DNA from: Xanthobacteraceae bacterium | GTDB taxonomy: Bacteria > Pseudomonadota > Alphaproteobacteria > Rhizobiales > Xanthobacteraceae | Reading direction: 5' to 3' | Assembly: GCA_019748335.1 (NCBI GenBank) | Contig: JAIEPP010000402.1 | Coordinates: 1 to 33,237 of the forward strand | Length of the DNA stretch: 33,237 nucleotides | Shown: in pieces, positions 1 to 9,481 of the stretch | Numbering within the stretch: position 1 is the first letter of the stretch | Layout of the letters: every line of letters starts with the position of its first letter | Program-made: the position numbers and the translations under genes | The notes under the pieces: generated by a model | Database searches by the model: none | What the model was told of the DNA's origin: nothing | Seen by the model: the letters and a program-made list of their open reading frames with translations, nothing else

Positions 1-49
1 TGCCCGCGATCCGAGTATCTCCGGCCTCGTCGCACGCAGGACATCGCGC

Positions 50-811
50 TCAGGCAAAACGAGAGAAGTCTGGACGACGCTTTCCCTTGAAGGCCTCAAG
101 CGCCTCGCGCGCCTCCGGCCCAAGCTGAAGCCGCACCAAATGCTCGATTTCAACCTTTACCACGTCGCGAACAGCCGCAACAGACGATCTCTTCAAGAGC
201 ATCTTGGTGGTTCGCACCGATTCCGGCGGCTGCGCCGCGATCAGTTCCGCTTTTGCCTGTGCCACTTCTTCGACCTGACTGTTGGGAAACACGCCATTTA
301 CGAGTCTCAATTCGAGCGCCGCCGCAGCGTCAAACGCTTCACCCGCGATGAGAATTTCACTTGCCCGATGGTGGCCAACGAGCTGCGGCAAAAGGTAAGA
401 AGAACCAAATTCGGGGCAGACGGCAAGCGAGACGAAGGGAGCCTTAAACGTCGTCTGCGACCCGCAATACACGAGGTCGCAGTGCAGCAGCATCGTGATG
501 CCAACGCCGACGACGATTCCGCAAGGAGCCGCGACAACAGGTTTGGTAAATTCCATCAAACTGCTCATGAAACGACCATGGGGCCCCTCCAGCCCCTCGA
601 TCGCCGCGTCGGACAAATCATTGCCCGCGGTGAAGCAGGTTGGATGCCCGGTCAGCACAACCACCCTGATGGAGTCGTTGGCTTGAGCCCATGCAAGACT
701 ATCGGCGATGCTGGAATACATTGCCCGTGTCAGTGAGTTGCGTTTCTCCAGACGGTTCAGGCGAATTGTGAGGATCCCATTGGCGATTTTAGTCAGCACA
801 GCATCCGTCAT
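50..811 (-). CDS. enoyl-CoA hydratase/isomerase (crotonase) family protein
   Basis: ORF 50..832; crotonase-like core (IRLNRLEKRNSLT, VVVLTGHPTCFTAGNDL, KPVVAAPCGIVVGVGITMLLHCDLV). Met at 811 (MTDAVLTKIANG) is the more likely start. Confidence 0.9.
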   Translation of the reverse strand: MTDAVLTKIANGILTIRLNRLEKRNSLTRAMYSSIADSLAWAQANDSIRVVVLTGHPTCFTAGNDLSDAAIEGLEGPHGRFMSSLMEFTKPVVAAPCGIVVGVGITMLLHCDLVYCGSQTTFKAPFVSLAVCPEFGSSYLLPQLVGHHRASEILIAGEAFDAAAALELRLVNGVFPNSQVEEVAQAKAELIAAQPPESVRTTKMLLKRSSVAAVRDVVKVEIEHLVRLQLGPEAREALEAFKGKRRPDFSRFA

Positions 812-1063
812 CTCTGACCTTCTAACCGGCAATATCTAACTCGCTTTCACGGTCGAGCCGCAGCGAGTGCAGGATTGCGACGTGAAAAGAACGCGCTACA
901 GATAGTGCGCACGAGAGGAGTTCTCTATCACACATGACTTCATCGTATATTTATATGACTATTACGTAAACATCGAGATCTGACACCTGATCGGCCGTTT
1001 CGAACCCTGCGACGAAGATTTGAAACGTCAAAAAAGACGTCCAAGGACAAAATCCAAGACTAT

Positions 1064-1077
1064 TGACTAATAAGTCA
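1064..1077. promoter_or_regulatory. candidate operator TGACT-aata-AGTCA upstream of the first nitronate monooxygenase
   Basis: Perfect 5-bp inverted arms in an AT-rich gap about 90 bp before the ATG at 1169. Confidence 0.35.
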
Positions 1078-1168
1078 TTTAAATGAAGATTAAGAAACTC
1101 ACGCGAAGCGTCGTTTCATCTCGAAGCAACGTTCCGACCAGACACGGCTCTTTTCAACGGCGATCAAA

Positions 1169-2155
1169 ATGGAAAGATATGGCGATCCGCAGGTCACGGC
1201 TCGACTCAAGAAGCAACTGAAGTTGCCTCTTGTTGTCGCGCCGATGTTCCTGGTCTCCGGTCAGGACCTTGTCGTGGCCTCATCCTCGTCCGGCGTGATT
1301 GGATCGATACCTGCCTTGAACGCGAGAACTACCGAGATCCTGGACCAATGGATCGGCAAGATCGTCGCAAGACTCAGGGAAAAAACGGCTGCTGCTCCCT
1401 TCGCTGTCAATCTCATTGTGCATGCGAGCAATGCAAGACTCGACGCCGACCTGGATTTGATGGTCAAACACCGTGTTCCGGTCGTGATATCGAGCGTGGG
1501 TAGCCCGGACCGAGTAATCGAGAAGATTCATGGCTACGGCGGCCTGGTCCTATCGGATGCAGCCACAGTCCGTCATGCACGGCGCGCGGCCTCTGTCGGA
1601 GTGGACGGACTGGTGCTACTCAGCGCTGGCGCGGGCGGAAACACAGGGTGGCTTAATCCGCTATCGTTCGTAGCCGAGGTAAGAGACTTCTTCGATGGCC
1701 CGATAGCCCTCGCCGGGGGCCTTTCGTCAGGACGGCAGATCGCGGCGGCTGAAATGATGGGCGCGGATTTCGTTCTGATGGGCACCACGTTCATTGCGAC
1801 GCTGGAAAGCGAGGCAGATCAATCTTATCGAGAGATGCTGATCGAAAGCGGCGCCGACGACGTGGTGACCACGGACAAGTTGAGCGGCATCCCAGCGAAT
1901 ATTCTGCGCGCTAGCCTGGAACGATCCGGATTCACCGTTAGCGGAGACCACAAGGGGTTTAGCGTGAAGCGTGAGGCTGAACTTATGAAGTTGTGGCGGG
2001 ACATCTGGAGCGCTGGCCACGGAGTGGGTGGTGTAACGCGAGTCGCGGGAGTAAGCGACGAGGTCGAAAGATTGATGCGCGAGAGGGCAACCGCCCTTCA
2101 AGGAAATGCTGCCCTGGGCAAGGCGTACCCGATGAACATCGCCAGTTCACGATGA
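1169..2155 (+). CDS. nitronate monooxygenase / 2-nitropropane dioxygenase family flavoprotein
   Basis: LPLVVAPMFLVSG N-terminus, GYGGLVLSDAATVRHARRA, LAGGLSSGRQIAAAEMMGADFVLMGTTFIAT; colinear with the ORF at 4574. Confidence 0.88.
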   Translation: MERYGDPQVTARLKKQLKLPLVVAPMFLVSGQDLVVASSSSGVIGSIPALNARTTEILDQWIGKIVARLREKTAAAPFAVNLIVHASNARLDADLDLMVKHRVPVVISSVGSPDRVIEKIHGYGGLVLSDAATVRHARRAASVGVDGLVLLSAGAGGNTGWLNPLSFVAEVRDFFDGPIALAGGLSSGRQIAAAEMMGADFVLMGTTFIATLESEADQSYREMLIESGADDVVTTDKLSGIPANILRASLERSGFTVSGDHKGFSVKREAELMKLWRDIWSAGHGVGGVTRVAGVSDEVERLMRERATALQGNAALGKAYPMNIASSR

Positions 2156-2264
2156 ACCGAGTCAGGCTTCGTTTCATGCGACGCGAACCTCACGCGCCGA
2201 AAATGCAGTAACGCTCTCTGCGGCTCGCGCACCACGATCGTCCGAGAAACTCACTTTTTCGAGA

Positions 2265-3296
2265 CTACTCTGCAACGATCTGGACCAGCCTCTTCCCGAT
2301 AGCCTCCCCCTTCATCATGCCAATGAGAGCTGGCGGCGCCCGCTCCAGGCCTTGAACGATGTCCTCGTGGAAGTACATCTCACCGTTTCGAAACCACGGC
2401 GCCACGCGCGCTTGGTAGGCCGGGAGCTTGTGGAGATGATCGGACACCAGCAAGCCAGTCATCACGATGCGTTTCGCGAACATGGCCTGCATTCCCTTGA
2501 TGCCGGGCTCGTCCACTGCGTTGTACTCGGAAATCATTCCGCATATCGGAAAGCGCGCGCCAACGTTGGCATGGCGCAGCGCCGCCTCCAGGGTGGATCC
2601 GCCCACGTTATCGAAGTACACATCGATGCCCCTCGGACACAATTCGCGCAGCGCATCGTCCATGTTCCGGGTCTTGTAGTTAAATGCAGCGTCGAAACCG
2701 CACTTGGCCAGCGCGAAGTCCACCTTTTCGTCGCTCCCGGCAGAGCCGACCACGCGGGCTCCGGCGCGCTTGGCGAATTGTCCGGCCAATTGGCCGACCG
2801 CGCCCGCAGCCGACGAAATATAGACGGTATCTCCGGGCAACGGCCTGCCCAGCTCGATCGCGCCCACCCAGGCGGTGAGACCGGGCATGCCCAGAGCCGA
2901 GATTGCCAAGCTTGGCCGCCCCAACGTCGGATCGATCCGGTGAAGTCCCTCGCCACGCGACACAACGCTACGCCGCGCCCAGTCCAAAAAGCCCCAGACG
3001 TAGTCTCCTTCGTTGAAGCGCGGATTCTTCGACTGGAGGATGCGACCCACCACTCGTGATACCATGGGCTTGCCCAACTCGAAGCCGGGCGCATACGAGG
3101 CGCCCTCGTTCATCCGGCCCCTCAGGTAGGGATCCAGCGACAGCCACACCGCCTGCACCAGCACGTCCTGTGGTCCGCACGAAGGTTCGGCGCAATCTTC
3201 AATCAGAAAGCAGGATTCGTCGACCCAGCCGACAGGGCGCTTGTCCAACAGGATGCGAGCATTGGTGAGGCCTTGCTCCGGCTTGGTCTGGCTCAT
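2265..3296 (-). CDS. NADP-dependent MDR oxidoreductase (leukotriene B4 12-hydroxydehydrogenase/curA-like)
   Basis: LSLDPYLRGRM, YISSAAGAVGQLAGQFAKRAGARVVGSAGS, DVYFDNVGGSTLEAAL. Confidence 0.92.
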   Translation of the reverse strand: MSQTKPEQGLTNARILLDKRPVGWVDESCFLIEDCAEPSCGPQDVLVQAVWLSLDPYLRGRMNEGASYAPGFELGKPMVSRVVGRILQSKNPRFNEGDYVWGFLDWARRSVVSRGEGLHRIDPTLGRPSLAISALGMPGLTAWVGAIELGRPLPGDTVYISSAAGAVGQLAGQFAKRAGARVVGSAGSDEKVDFALAKCGFDAAFNYKTRNMDDALRELCPRGIDVYFDNVGGSTLEAALRHANVGARFPICGMISEYNAVDEPGIKGMQAMFAKRIVMTGLLVSDHLHKLPAYQARVAPWFRNGEMYFHEDIVQGLERAPPALIGMMKGEAIGKRLVQIVAE

Positions 3297-3523
3297 GATC
3301 GAGTTCTCGCGGTGCGGAATCAGCTATCGGGATCGCACCCGCGCCCGATGGGAACCGGATGCCCCAACGTATCTTGGTCGGAACACTTGGCAATCGCCGC
3401 ACTGTTCGATTTGAATTGTTGATCGCCAACCACCAGGTGGTCAAGGGCTTGCAAAAAAATCAGTGTATTGATGTCAGCGTCAACGCCATTGCTACCCGAG
3501 TCACCTTTTCGACGCCAAGCAAA

Positions 3524-3542
3524 CCAGAGGCTGATCCTCTGG
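3524..3542. terminator. candidate hairpin CCAGAGG-ctgat-CCTCTGG downstream of the SDR gene
   Basis: Perfect 7-bp arms with 5-nt loop just past the stop of the minus-strand ORF 3553..4362; nested in longer arms caacgcca (3481) / tggcgttg (3540). No strong U-tract. Confidence 0.4.
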
Positions 3543-3552
3543 CGTTGCTATC

Positions 3553-4362
3553 CTAGATTCTGATCGCGAGCATCTGCGCCGTCACGTAGATGCTCTCATC
3601 GGATAAAAAGAAGAGCGCCGCGTTAGCCACCTCGGCCGCGACACGTTGGCCGGCGGGACCGAGATGGCCGTTACAGTTCGAATGACTGGCCCCTCGCACG
3701 CGGCGACCCGCCGGCATGCTCTGGGCGCTTGAGCAAACCAGGTTTGCACGTATGGCGCGCGGCGCGATTTCGTGAGCGATGTTGCGCATCAATCCGAAAA
3801 TTGCTGCTGTCGAAGAATCGTAAGCTGCATTCTTCGAGCCGCCGCGCCGACCTGCGGTCGGCGAAATGAAGACAATCGAGCCGCCGTCCTGAATTCTAGG
3901 GAGCGCTTCGCGGCAACACAGCATTGAACCGCGCACATTAAGGTCGTAGATGCGGGTCCATTCCGCGGCATCAAATCGATCCCGCTCGATCTCTGCGAAC
4001 CCGGCCAGATTCAATACTATACCATCCAGATTGCCACCCATGACCTCGCAGGCTTTCCGGATCATCCAGTGAACGTCAGCCTCGAATGCAAGATCAGCTT
4101 GTATGGCGAAAGCAAGCCGGCCCTCGGCGGCAATCTGAGTAACGGTATCGTTCGCAGCCTGTTCATCGGCATCGGCAACAACAACTTGGGCCCCTTCGCG
4201 GGCAAACAGCACGCTCATCGTTGAACCGCCATCGACCGAACCGGTGGAGGCCTCAACGGTGCGCAGCCCTCCGCCGACCACCAGCACCCGACGACCGATG
4301 AGGCGTCTGGGGACAGGCGGAACTGCTGCAGAACCAATGACCATCGGTCGAACATCCGACAT
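3553..4362 (-). CDS. SDR-family protein with altered active site (possibly decaying)
   Basis: SDR fold features (FAREGAQVVVADADEQAA, LNLAGFAEIERDRFD, NVRGSMLCCREALPRI, AAYDSSTAAIFGL, AALFFLSDESIYVTAQ); catalytic residues altered and C-terminus shortened. Confidence 0.75.
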   Translation of the reverse strand: MSDVRPMVIGSAAVPPVPRRLIGRRVLVVGGGLRTVEASTGSVDGGSTMSVLFAREGAQVVVADADEQAANDTVTQIAAEGRLAFAIQADLAFEADVHWMIRKACEVMGGNLDGIVLNLAGFAEIERDRFDAAEWTRIYDLNVRGSMLCCREALPRIQDGGSIVFISPTAGRRGGSKNAAYDSSTAAIFGLMRNIAHEIAPRAIRANLVCSSAQSMPAGRRVRGASHSNCNGHLGPAGQRVAAEVANAALFFLSDESIYVTAQMLAIRI

Positions 4363-4520
4363 AGCAAATCCTCGCTGTTGGACACCCGCGCCATGGTTCG
4401 CATGCGGAAGTCGTACGGTTAGCCGCCGGTCTTCTCAATCGGGCTCGCGCCCGCCCAGTCCCCGACTATCCGCCAAATGCTGTCGATTGACTTCAAAGTC
4501 AATTTATTATATATTTCGTA

Positions 4521-4537
4521 CTATCGATAGAACGATA
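4521..4537. promoter_or_regulatory. palindrome CTATCGATAG plus repeated CGATA upstream of the second nitronate monooxygenase
   Basis: 10-bp self-complementary ctatcgatag at 4521-4530 followed by gaacgatacgata, about 45 bp before the ATG at 4574. Confidence 0.3.
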
Positions 4538-4573
4538 CGATATTTTGGTTAGCGCGTAGGGAGCGACCCCTGG

Positions 4574-5557
4574 ATGATACCTGCTGCATTAGAGGGCCGC
4601 TTACGCCTGCCCGCTATCGCCTCGCCCATGTTTCTGGTTTCGGGCACCGATCTGGTAGTCGCGACCAGCCGGGCAGGACTCGTGGGGAGCTTCCCTAGTC
4701 TCAATCAGCGGACTTCGGACGGATGTGAAGCCTGGCTGAAGGAAATCCGATCTCGCCTGACGGAAGCCGATGCCCCCTGGGCTATTCAATATGCCGTCCA
4801 TCCTACGCACAAGCGGATGGCGGAAGATATCGCTCTCACCGTCAAGTACCAGGTGCCCATCCTGATAAGCGCGATCGGCATCACACGAGAGGCGACCGAC
4901 GCGATACATTCATATGGCGGCCTGGTCTTTCACGATGCCATCAATATCCGTCACGCAAAGAAAGCGCTCGATGCCAATGTGGATGGGATAATTGCCGTAT
5001 GCGCCGGCGCCGGTGGGCACGCGGGCACATATAACCCTTTCGCTTTCATCGGCGAGTTGAAGCCATACCTGGGCGACAAAACGCTGATTCTTTCCGGTTG
5101 CATTGGCAATGGTCAATCGCTGGCTGCAGCCATAGCTGCCGGCGCAGACCTTGGCTATATGGGCACCCGCTTCGTGAATACCAAGGAAAGCATCGCCGCC
5201 GATCGTATGAAGGAGCTTGTGATCGAATCCGACATCACCGACGTCGTGTATTCCTCGGAAATCGATGGCGTTGGGGCCAATTGGCTCAGGCAGACGCTTC
5301 CAGAAAAGCCGGTTGGCAGTGACAAGCCGGGGGCTAGTCTTGCCGAACTGCTATCCGATCACAAGCGCTGGCGCGATATCCTGAGCGCGGGTCAGGGCGT
5401 CGGGTCGATAGACGACGTTCCAACCGTGTCCGATTTGGTCGACAGAATGGAACGGGAATATCTTTCGGCAACGAAACGGCTTCAAGGCCAATCGATGCCT
5501 GGTAAGCGTAGCGAGATGGCCTCGAGCACAGCACAGAACTGTCCGATCCATCTGTAA
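4574..5557 (+). CDS. nitronate monooxygenase family flavoprotein
   Basis: ASPMFLVSGTDLVVATSRAGLVGSFPSLNQRT, SYGGLVFHDAINIRHAKKA, CAGAGGHAGTYNP, SGCIGNGQSLAAAIAAGADLGYMGTRF. Confidence 0.9.
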   Translation: MIPAALEGRLRLPAIASPMFLVSGTDLVVATSRAGLVGSFPSLNQRTSDGCEAWLKEIRSRLTEADAPWAIQYAVHPTHKRMAEDIALTVKYQVPILISAIGITREATDAIHSYGGLVFHDAINIRHAKKALDANVDGIIAVCAGAGGHAGTYNPFAFIGELKPYLGDKTLILSGCIGNGQSLAAAIAAGADLGYMGTRFVNTKESIAADRMKELVIESDITDVVYSSEIDGVGANWLRQTLPEKPVGSDKPGASLAELLSDHKRWRDILSAGQGVGSIDDVPTVSDLVDRMEREYLSATKRLQGQSMPGKRSEMASSTAQNCPIHL

Positions 5558-5639
5558 GTTGAACCTTGCAGCCGAAGCGTTCGAGCATGATCGGCTCGAA
5601 GGAAAGCAGCTTCAATAAACTGCCGAACGGAGGAATACC

Positions 5640-6851
5640 ATGGATCGCCGCACTCTGCTTATGTTTGCCGCCGCGACTGCTCTCGGGGGTGGTCAACGTG
5701 CGTTCGGTGCTGCTGAAGCGCCAGGTGTGACCAACACCGAAATCAAGATCGGCAACACATCGCCTTATAGCGGTCCTGCATCGGCATTCGGCGTAGTGGG
5801 ACTGGCGCTGAGCGCTTTTTTCCGACAAGTGAACGACAACGGCGGCATCGCCGGACGAAAGATAAACTTTATCTCGCTGGACGACGCCTACAGCCCGCCC
5901 AAGACGGTCGAACAAACGCGCCGGCTGGTGGAAGGCGACGAAGTGGCTTTCATCCTCAACGGCATCGGCAGCGCTCCGCAATCATCGGTTCAGCGCTACA
6001 TGAACCAGCGCAAGGTCCCACAATTGTTTGTCGGAGCCGGTGTCGATAAATGGAGCCAGCCCGACGCGTTCCCTTGGTCAATAGGATGGCAGCCGACGTT
6101 CCGCACAGAAGCCGCGATCTACGCGAAATATATCGACTCGGTAAGACCGAATGCGCGAGTTGCCATGCTCCACTCTACCGACGATGCCGGCAAGGACTAC
6201 GTTGCGGGCCTGAGGTCGGTGTGGCGCGATGGCATGGAGAAGAAGATAGTGAAGATGGCGACCTACGAGACGAGCGACCCGACGGTCGAAAGCCAAATCG
6301 TCGCGTTGCAAGCGTCGGGCGCTGATGTTCTGGTGATTACAGCAACACCAAAATACGTGGCTCAGTCGATCAGGAAAGTTTACGAACTGAATTGGAAGCC
6401 GCTGACTTTGATCACGAACACGTCGATTTCGGTTGCTGCTGTCATCAATCCTGTCGGGCCGGAGAAGGCCGTCGGTATCGTGTCTACCGGCTATTTGAAG
6501 GACAATGCTGATCCCGTCTGGAATGACGATCCCGGCATGAACGAGTGGCGCAGTTTCATGAAGCAATATATGCCGGGCGCCGATCTGGGGGACTCCAACT
6601 ACATTTTTGCATACAGCGTCGCCGGGACCGCGCTTCATGTTCTCAAGCAGTGCGACGGGGATTTTTCGCGCGAGAACATCATGAGGCAAGCCACAAATAT
6701 TCGAAATCTGGCGCTTCCCGGTCTCCTACCGGGCGTCCTGATCAACACCGAACCGACGAACTTCCGGCCCGTACGACAGATGCAATTGCAACGGTGGACT
6801 GGAACAAGATGGGAGCGGTTTGGCGGCTTGATCGAGGGATCCGGCATATAA
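5640..6851 (+). CDS. LivK-type ABC transporter substrate-binding protein
   Basis: Signal peptide-like N-terminus; GVTNTEIKIGNTSPYSGPASAFG, NGGIAGRKINFISLDDAYSPPKTVEQTRRLVE. Confidence 0.92.
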   Translation: MDRRTLLMFAAATALGGGQRAFGAAEAPGVTNTEIKIGNTSPYSGPASAFGVVGLALSAFFRQVNDNGGIAGRKINFISLDDAYSPPKTVEQTRRLVEGDEVAFILNGIGSAPQSSVQRYMNQRKVPQLFVGAGVDKWSQPDAFPWSIGWQPTFRTEAAIYAKYIDSVRPNARVAMLHSTDDAGKDYVAGLRSVWRDGMEKKIVKMATYETSDPTVESQIVALQASGADVLVITATPKYVAQSIRKVYELNWKPLTLITNTSISVAAVINPVGPEKAVGIVSTGYLKDNADPVWNDDPGMNEWRSFMKQYMPGADLGDSNYIFAYSVAGTALHVLKQCDGDFSRENIMRQATNIRNLALPGLLPGVLINTEPTNFRPVRQMQLQRWTGTRWERFGGLIEGSGI

Positions 6852-6944
6852 GATGTCCTGACGCGTGTCGTTCGCCGTTGCCCGGCCAGCATTCGCGCAT
6901 GTTCGATGAGATGCCGGCTGGCATCGTAGCCGGCTCGTACATAC

Positions 6945-7310
6945 ATGGCAGTCGTCATGGATGACCTGGATATCGAAACCGCAATGCCAGCGGTGCTGCG
7001 CGCCTTCTATGCCCGCGTCAAGAGCGACGAACTGCTAGGTCCAACATTCAACGCCGCTGCGCATGATTGGGATGAACATCTGGATCACACCGACAATTTT
7101 GGTCATCGGTGATGCTGAGTACCGGCCGATACAAGGGCAATTCCGTCGCGAAGCACCTGCCGCTCGCTCCGCAGATCGATCAAGCGTGTTTCACGCGTTT
7201 GCAACGACAGGTAAATTTCTGCGGCAGCTGCCGCCGAGGCATTCCAGACACAAGGCGGCGCGGAATGCCGAGAGTTTGCGATTGACAATCGAATTCGCGT
7301 CTCCCCGGGT
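6945..7310 (+). pseudogene. group III truncated hemoglobin, frameshifted
   Basis: Frame from ATG 6945 gives MAVVMDDLDIETAMPAVLRAFYARVKSDELLGPTFNAAAHDWDEHLDHTDNF; the next frame continues WSSVMLSTGRYKGNSVAKHLPLAPQIDQACFTR; a later frame gives AARNAESLRLTIEFASP. Confidence 0.8.
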
Positions 7311-7390
7311 GACGACGGTGTCACGAGCACGATAAGATTGCCGCCGGACAGCATGTTTTCAGACGGCGTTTGTCGAGGAAGTTTCGGTAC

Positions 7391-8113
7391 ATGTCCAGAA
7401 CAAGTCGTCTATTCGAACTGATCAGCGTGCTGCGCGCACGCAGGATGCTCGTTACGGCCCACTATCTTGCGCGTGAACTGGGTATCTCGCAGCGGAGCAT
7501 ATACCGAGACATTGAAACGTTGCGTTCGCTAGGAGCGCCTATCGAGGGACAAGCGGGTATCGGCTATTGTTTGAGAGAAGGGTTTTTTCTTCCGGAATTC
7601 GCATTTTCATCGGACGAACTGGACGCGTTGATCCTTGGTCTAGGCTGGGTGCGGCAGCGGGCGGATCCTGCCTTGGCACAAGGCAGTGAAAGCGCTTTGG
7701 CGAAAATACTTTCCGCGAGAAAAAACACTTCCTCGATGAGCAATGAGCCACCTGCTCTCGTAACGGCGGCCTCAGCGTCTAAACTCATGGACCCTCCGCA
7801 GGTCACACTATTGCGAGATGCCATCCGTCGGCAACGCAAAGTCGCGATCCGCTATGAAGATGCTCAAGGCTCATTATCGGATCGTACCATCTGGCCAATC
7901 GCTATCGTCTATTTCGACGACGTGCGTGTATTGGCCGCCTGGTGCGAACACAGATCGGCCTTCCGTCACTTCCGCGTCGATCGTTTGCACCTGAGGACGA
8001 TTTCGGAGGAGCGCTACCCCGGGCGACGCCAATCGATCGTGACGCGGTGGCGGCAGCAGGATCGTGACTGGCGTTCGATCCTGGCAGTTTCTGACACGTC
8101 GACACGCTATTAA
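7391..8113 (+). CDS. HTH/WYL-domain (YafY-type) transcriptional regulator
   Basis: SRLFELISVLRARRMLVTAHYLARELGISQRSIYRDIETLRSLGAPIEGQAGIGYCLREGFFLP; C-terminal IWPIAIVYFDDVRVLAAWCEHRSAFRHFRVDRL. Confidence 0.92.
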   Translation: MSRTSRLFELISVLRARRMLVTAHYLARELGISQRSIYRDIETLRSLGAPIEGQAGIGYCLREGFFLPEFAFSSDELDALILGLGWVRQRADPALAQGSESALAKILSARKNTSSMSNEPPALVTAASASKLMDPPQVTLLRDAIRRQRKVAIRYEDAQGSLSDRTIWPIAIVYFDDVRVLAAWCEHRSAFRHFRVDRLHLRTISEERYPGRRQSIVTRWRQQDRDWRSILAVSDTSTRY

Positions 8114-8269
8114 TTGACGGGAACAACGTGCGCACCGGCGCCGAGGCGGTAAGTGAAGAAAGTCCGGCCAACATCCCGGCCGTTCTCGGCAGGTCGACGA
8201 GGGTTCGATGAGCAGGGATTCGCCCTTGCCCACGACGAGGCCAGCATTGCTACCCCGGGAGAGACCGCT

Positions 8270-9409
8270 TCATGCACCCTTGTTCGGGTTAATGAGAAAT
8301 TTCTCGCCGGTCGCACGCTTGGCGTAGACGGCGAGATTGCCGAGATCGAGCGCCTCCTGCAGCGATACGACCTTGGTGTAGTGGCTGGCGAAGGTGGTCT
8401 TGAGCTCGCTGACCACGCGCTCCCTGAGCTTCTGGCCCTCCACCGGGCCGATCTTCATCAGGAACGGGAACAGCAGCCAGCCGCCGACGCCCCAGGCCAT
8501 GCCGTAGGCGCGGCTGAGCTCGATCGGGCCGGTATCGAGGCCGCCATAGATGTAGACCTGCTTGTGCACGTTGGAGCCGTAGCGGCTGTAGACCTTGGCG
8601 GTCTTGTTGATCGCGACCTCCATGGCCGTGAGGATCTGGCCCGCCAGCTTGCCGCCGCCGATGGCGTCGAAGGCGATGGTCGCGCCGGTCTCGACCAGCG
8701 CCTGGGTCAGGTCCTCCATGAAGCTCGGCTTCGAGGAATTCACGATATGCTTGGCGCCGAGCTTACGCAGGATATCGGCCTGCTCCTCGCTGCGCACGAT
8801 GTTGACGAGGCTGATGCCGTCCTTGAGGCAGATCTTGTTCAGCATCTGCCCGAGATTGGAGGCGGCGGCGGTGTGCACCAGCGCCTTGTGGCCCTCGCGG
8901 CGCATGGTCTCGGTCATTCCGAGCGCGGTCAGCGGATTGACGAACCAGGAGGCGCCGTCGGCCGCCGTCGTGCCCGCCGGCAGCGGCATGCATTCGTTGA
9001 CCCGCAGCGTCCGGTACTGCGCGTACATGGCGCCGCCAATCATCGAGACGGTCTTGCCCATCAGCGTCTTGGCCGCGTCGGACGAGCCGGTCTTGACCAC
9101 GACACCCGCGCCCTCATTGCCGACCGGCATCGATTCATCGAGCCGACCGGCCATCGCCCGCATGCCGGCATCCGGGACTTTCGCGGTGACGACCGGGAGC
9201 TCCTTCGTGCCCGAGACCTTCGCGGTGGCGAGATCGGCGGCCCCGGTCAGAAGCCCGAGATCGCTCGGATTGATCGGCGTCGCCTCGACCCGGACCACGA
9301 CCTCGTCAGCGCCGGGCTCCGGCGTCGGCACGTTCAACAGCGAGATTTCGAGCTCGCCGCTCTTCTTGATCAGCGAACGAAGCTGCAGGCCGCTCTTGGC
9401 GTCACTCAT
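8270..9409 (-). CDS. MDR-family zinc-binding-dehydrogenase-like oxidoreductase
   Basis: MSDAKSGLQLRSLIKKSGELEISLLNVPTPEPGADEVVVRVEATPINPSDLGLL; start at 9409 is preceded by GGAGAAATTC. Confidence 0.88.
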   Translation of the reverse strand: MSDAKSGLQLRSLIKKSGELEISLLNVPTPEPGADEVVVRVEATPINPSDLGLLTGAADLATAKVSGTKELPVVTAKVPDAGMRAMAGRLDESMPVGNEGAGVVVKTGSSDAAKTLMGKTVSMIGGAMYAQYRTLRVNECMPLPAGTTAADGASWFVNPLTALGMTETMRREGHKALVHTAAASNLGQMLNKICLKDGISLVNIVRSEEQADILRKLGAKHIVNSSKPSFMEDLTQALVETGATIAFDAIGGGKLAGQILTAMEVAINKTAKVYSRYGSNVHKQVYIYGGLDTGPIELSRAYGMAWGVGGWLLFPFLMKIGPVEGQKLRERVVSELKTTFASHYTKVVSLQEALDLGNLAVYAKRATGEKFLINPNKGA

Positions 9410-9481
9410 GAATTTCTCCCGTTCAAGCCTGTTATTTGGGCATGACCCCACTGGATATGGCTTCCAACAATCGTATCAGTA

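Noticed and set aside
8153-9445. 430-aa plus-strand ORF opposite the MDR gene
   Set aside because: Shadow ORF from high GC third positions; composition is His/Arg/Asp/Ala-rich without recognisable domains, while the minus strand encodes a clear MDR protein with an RBS.
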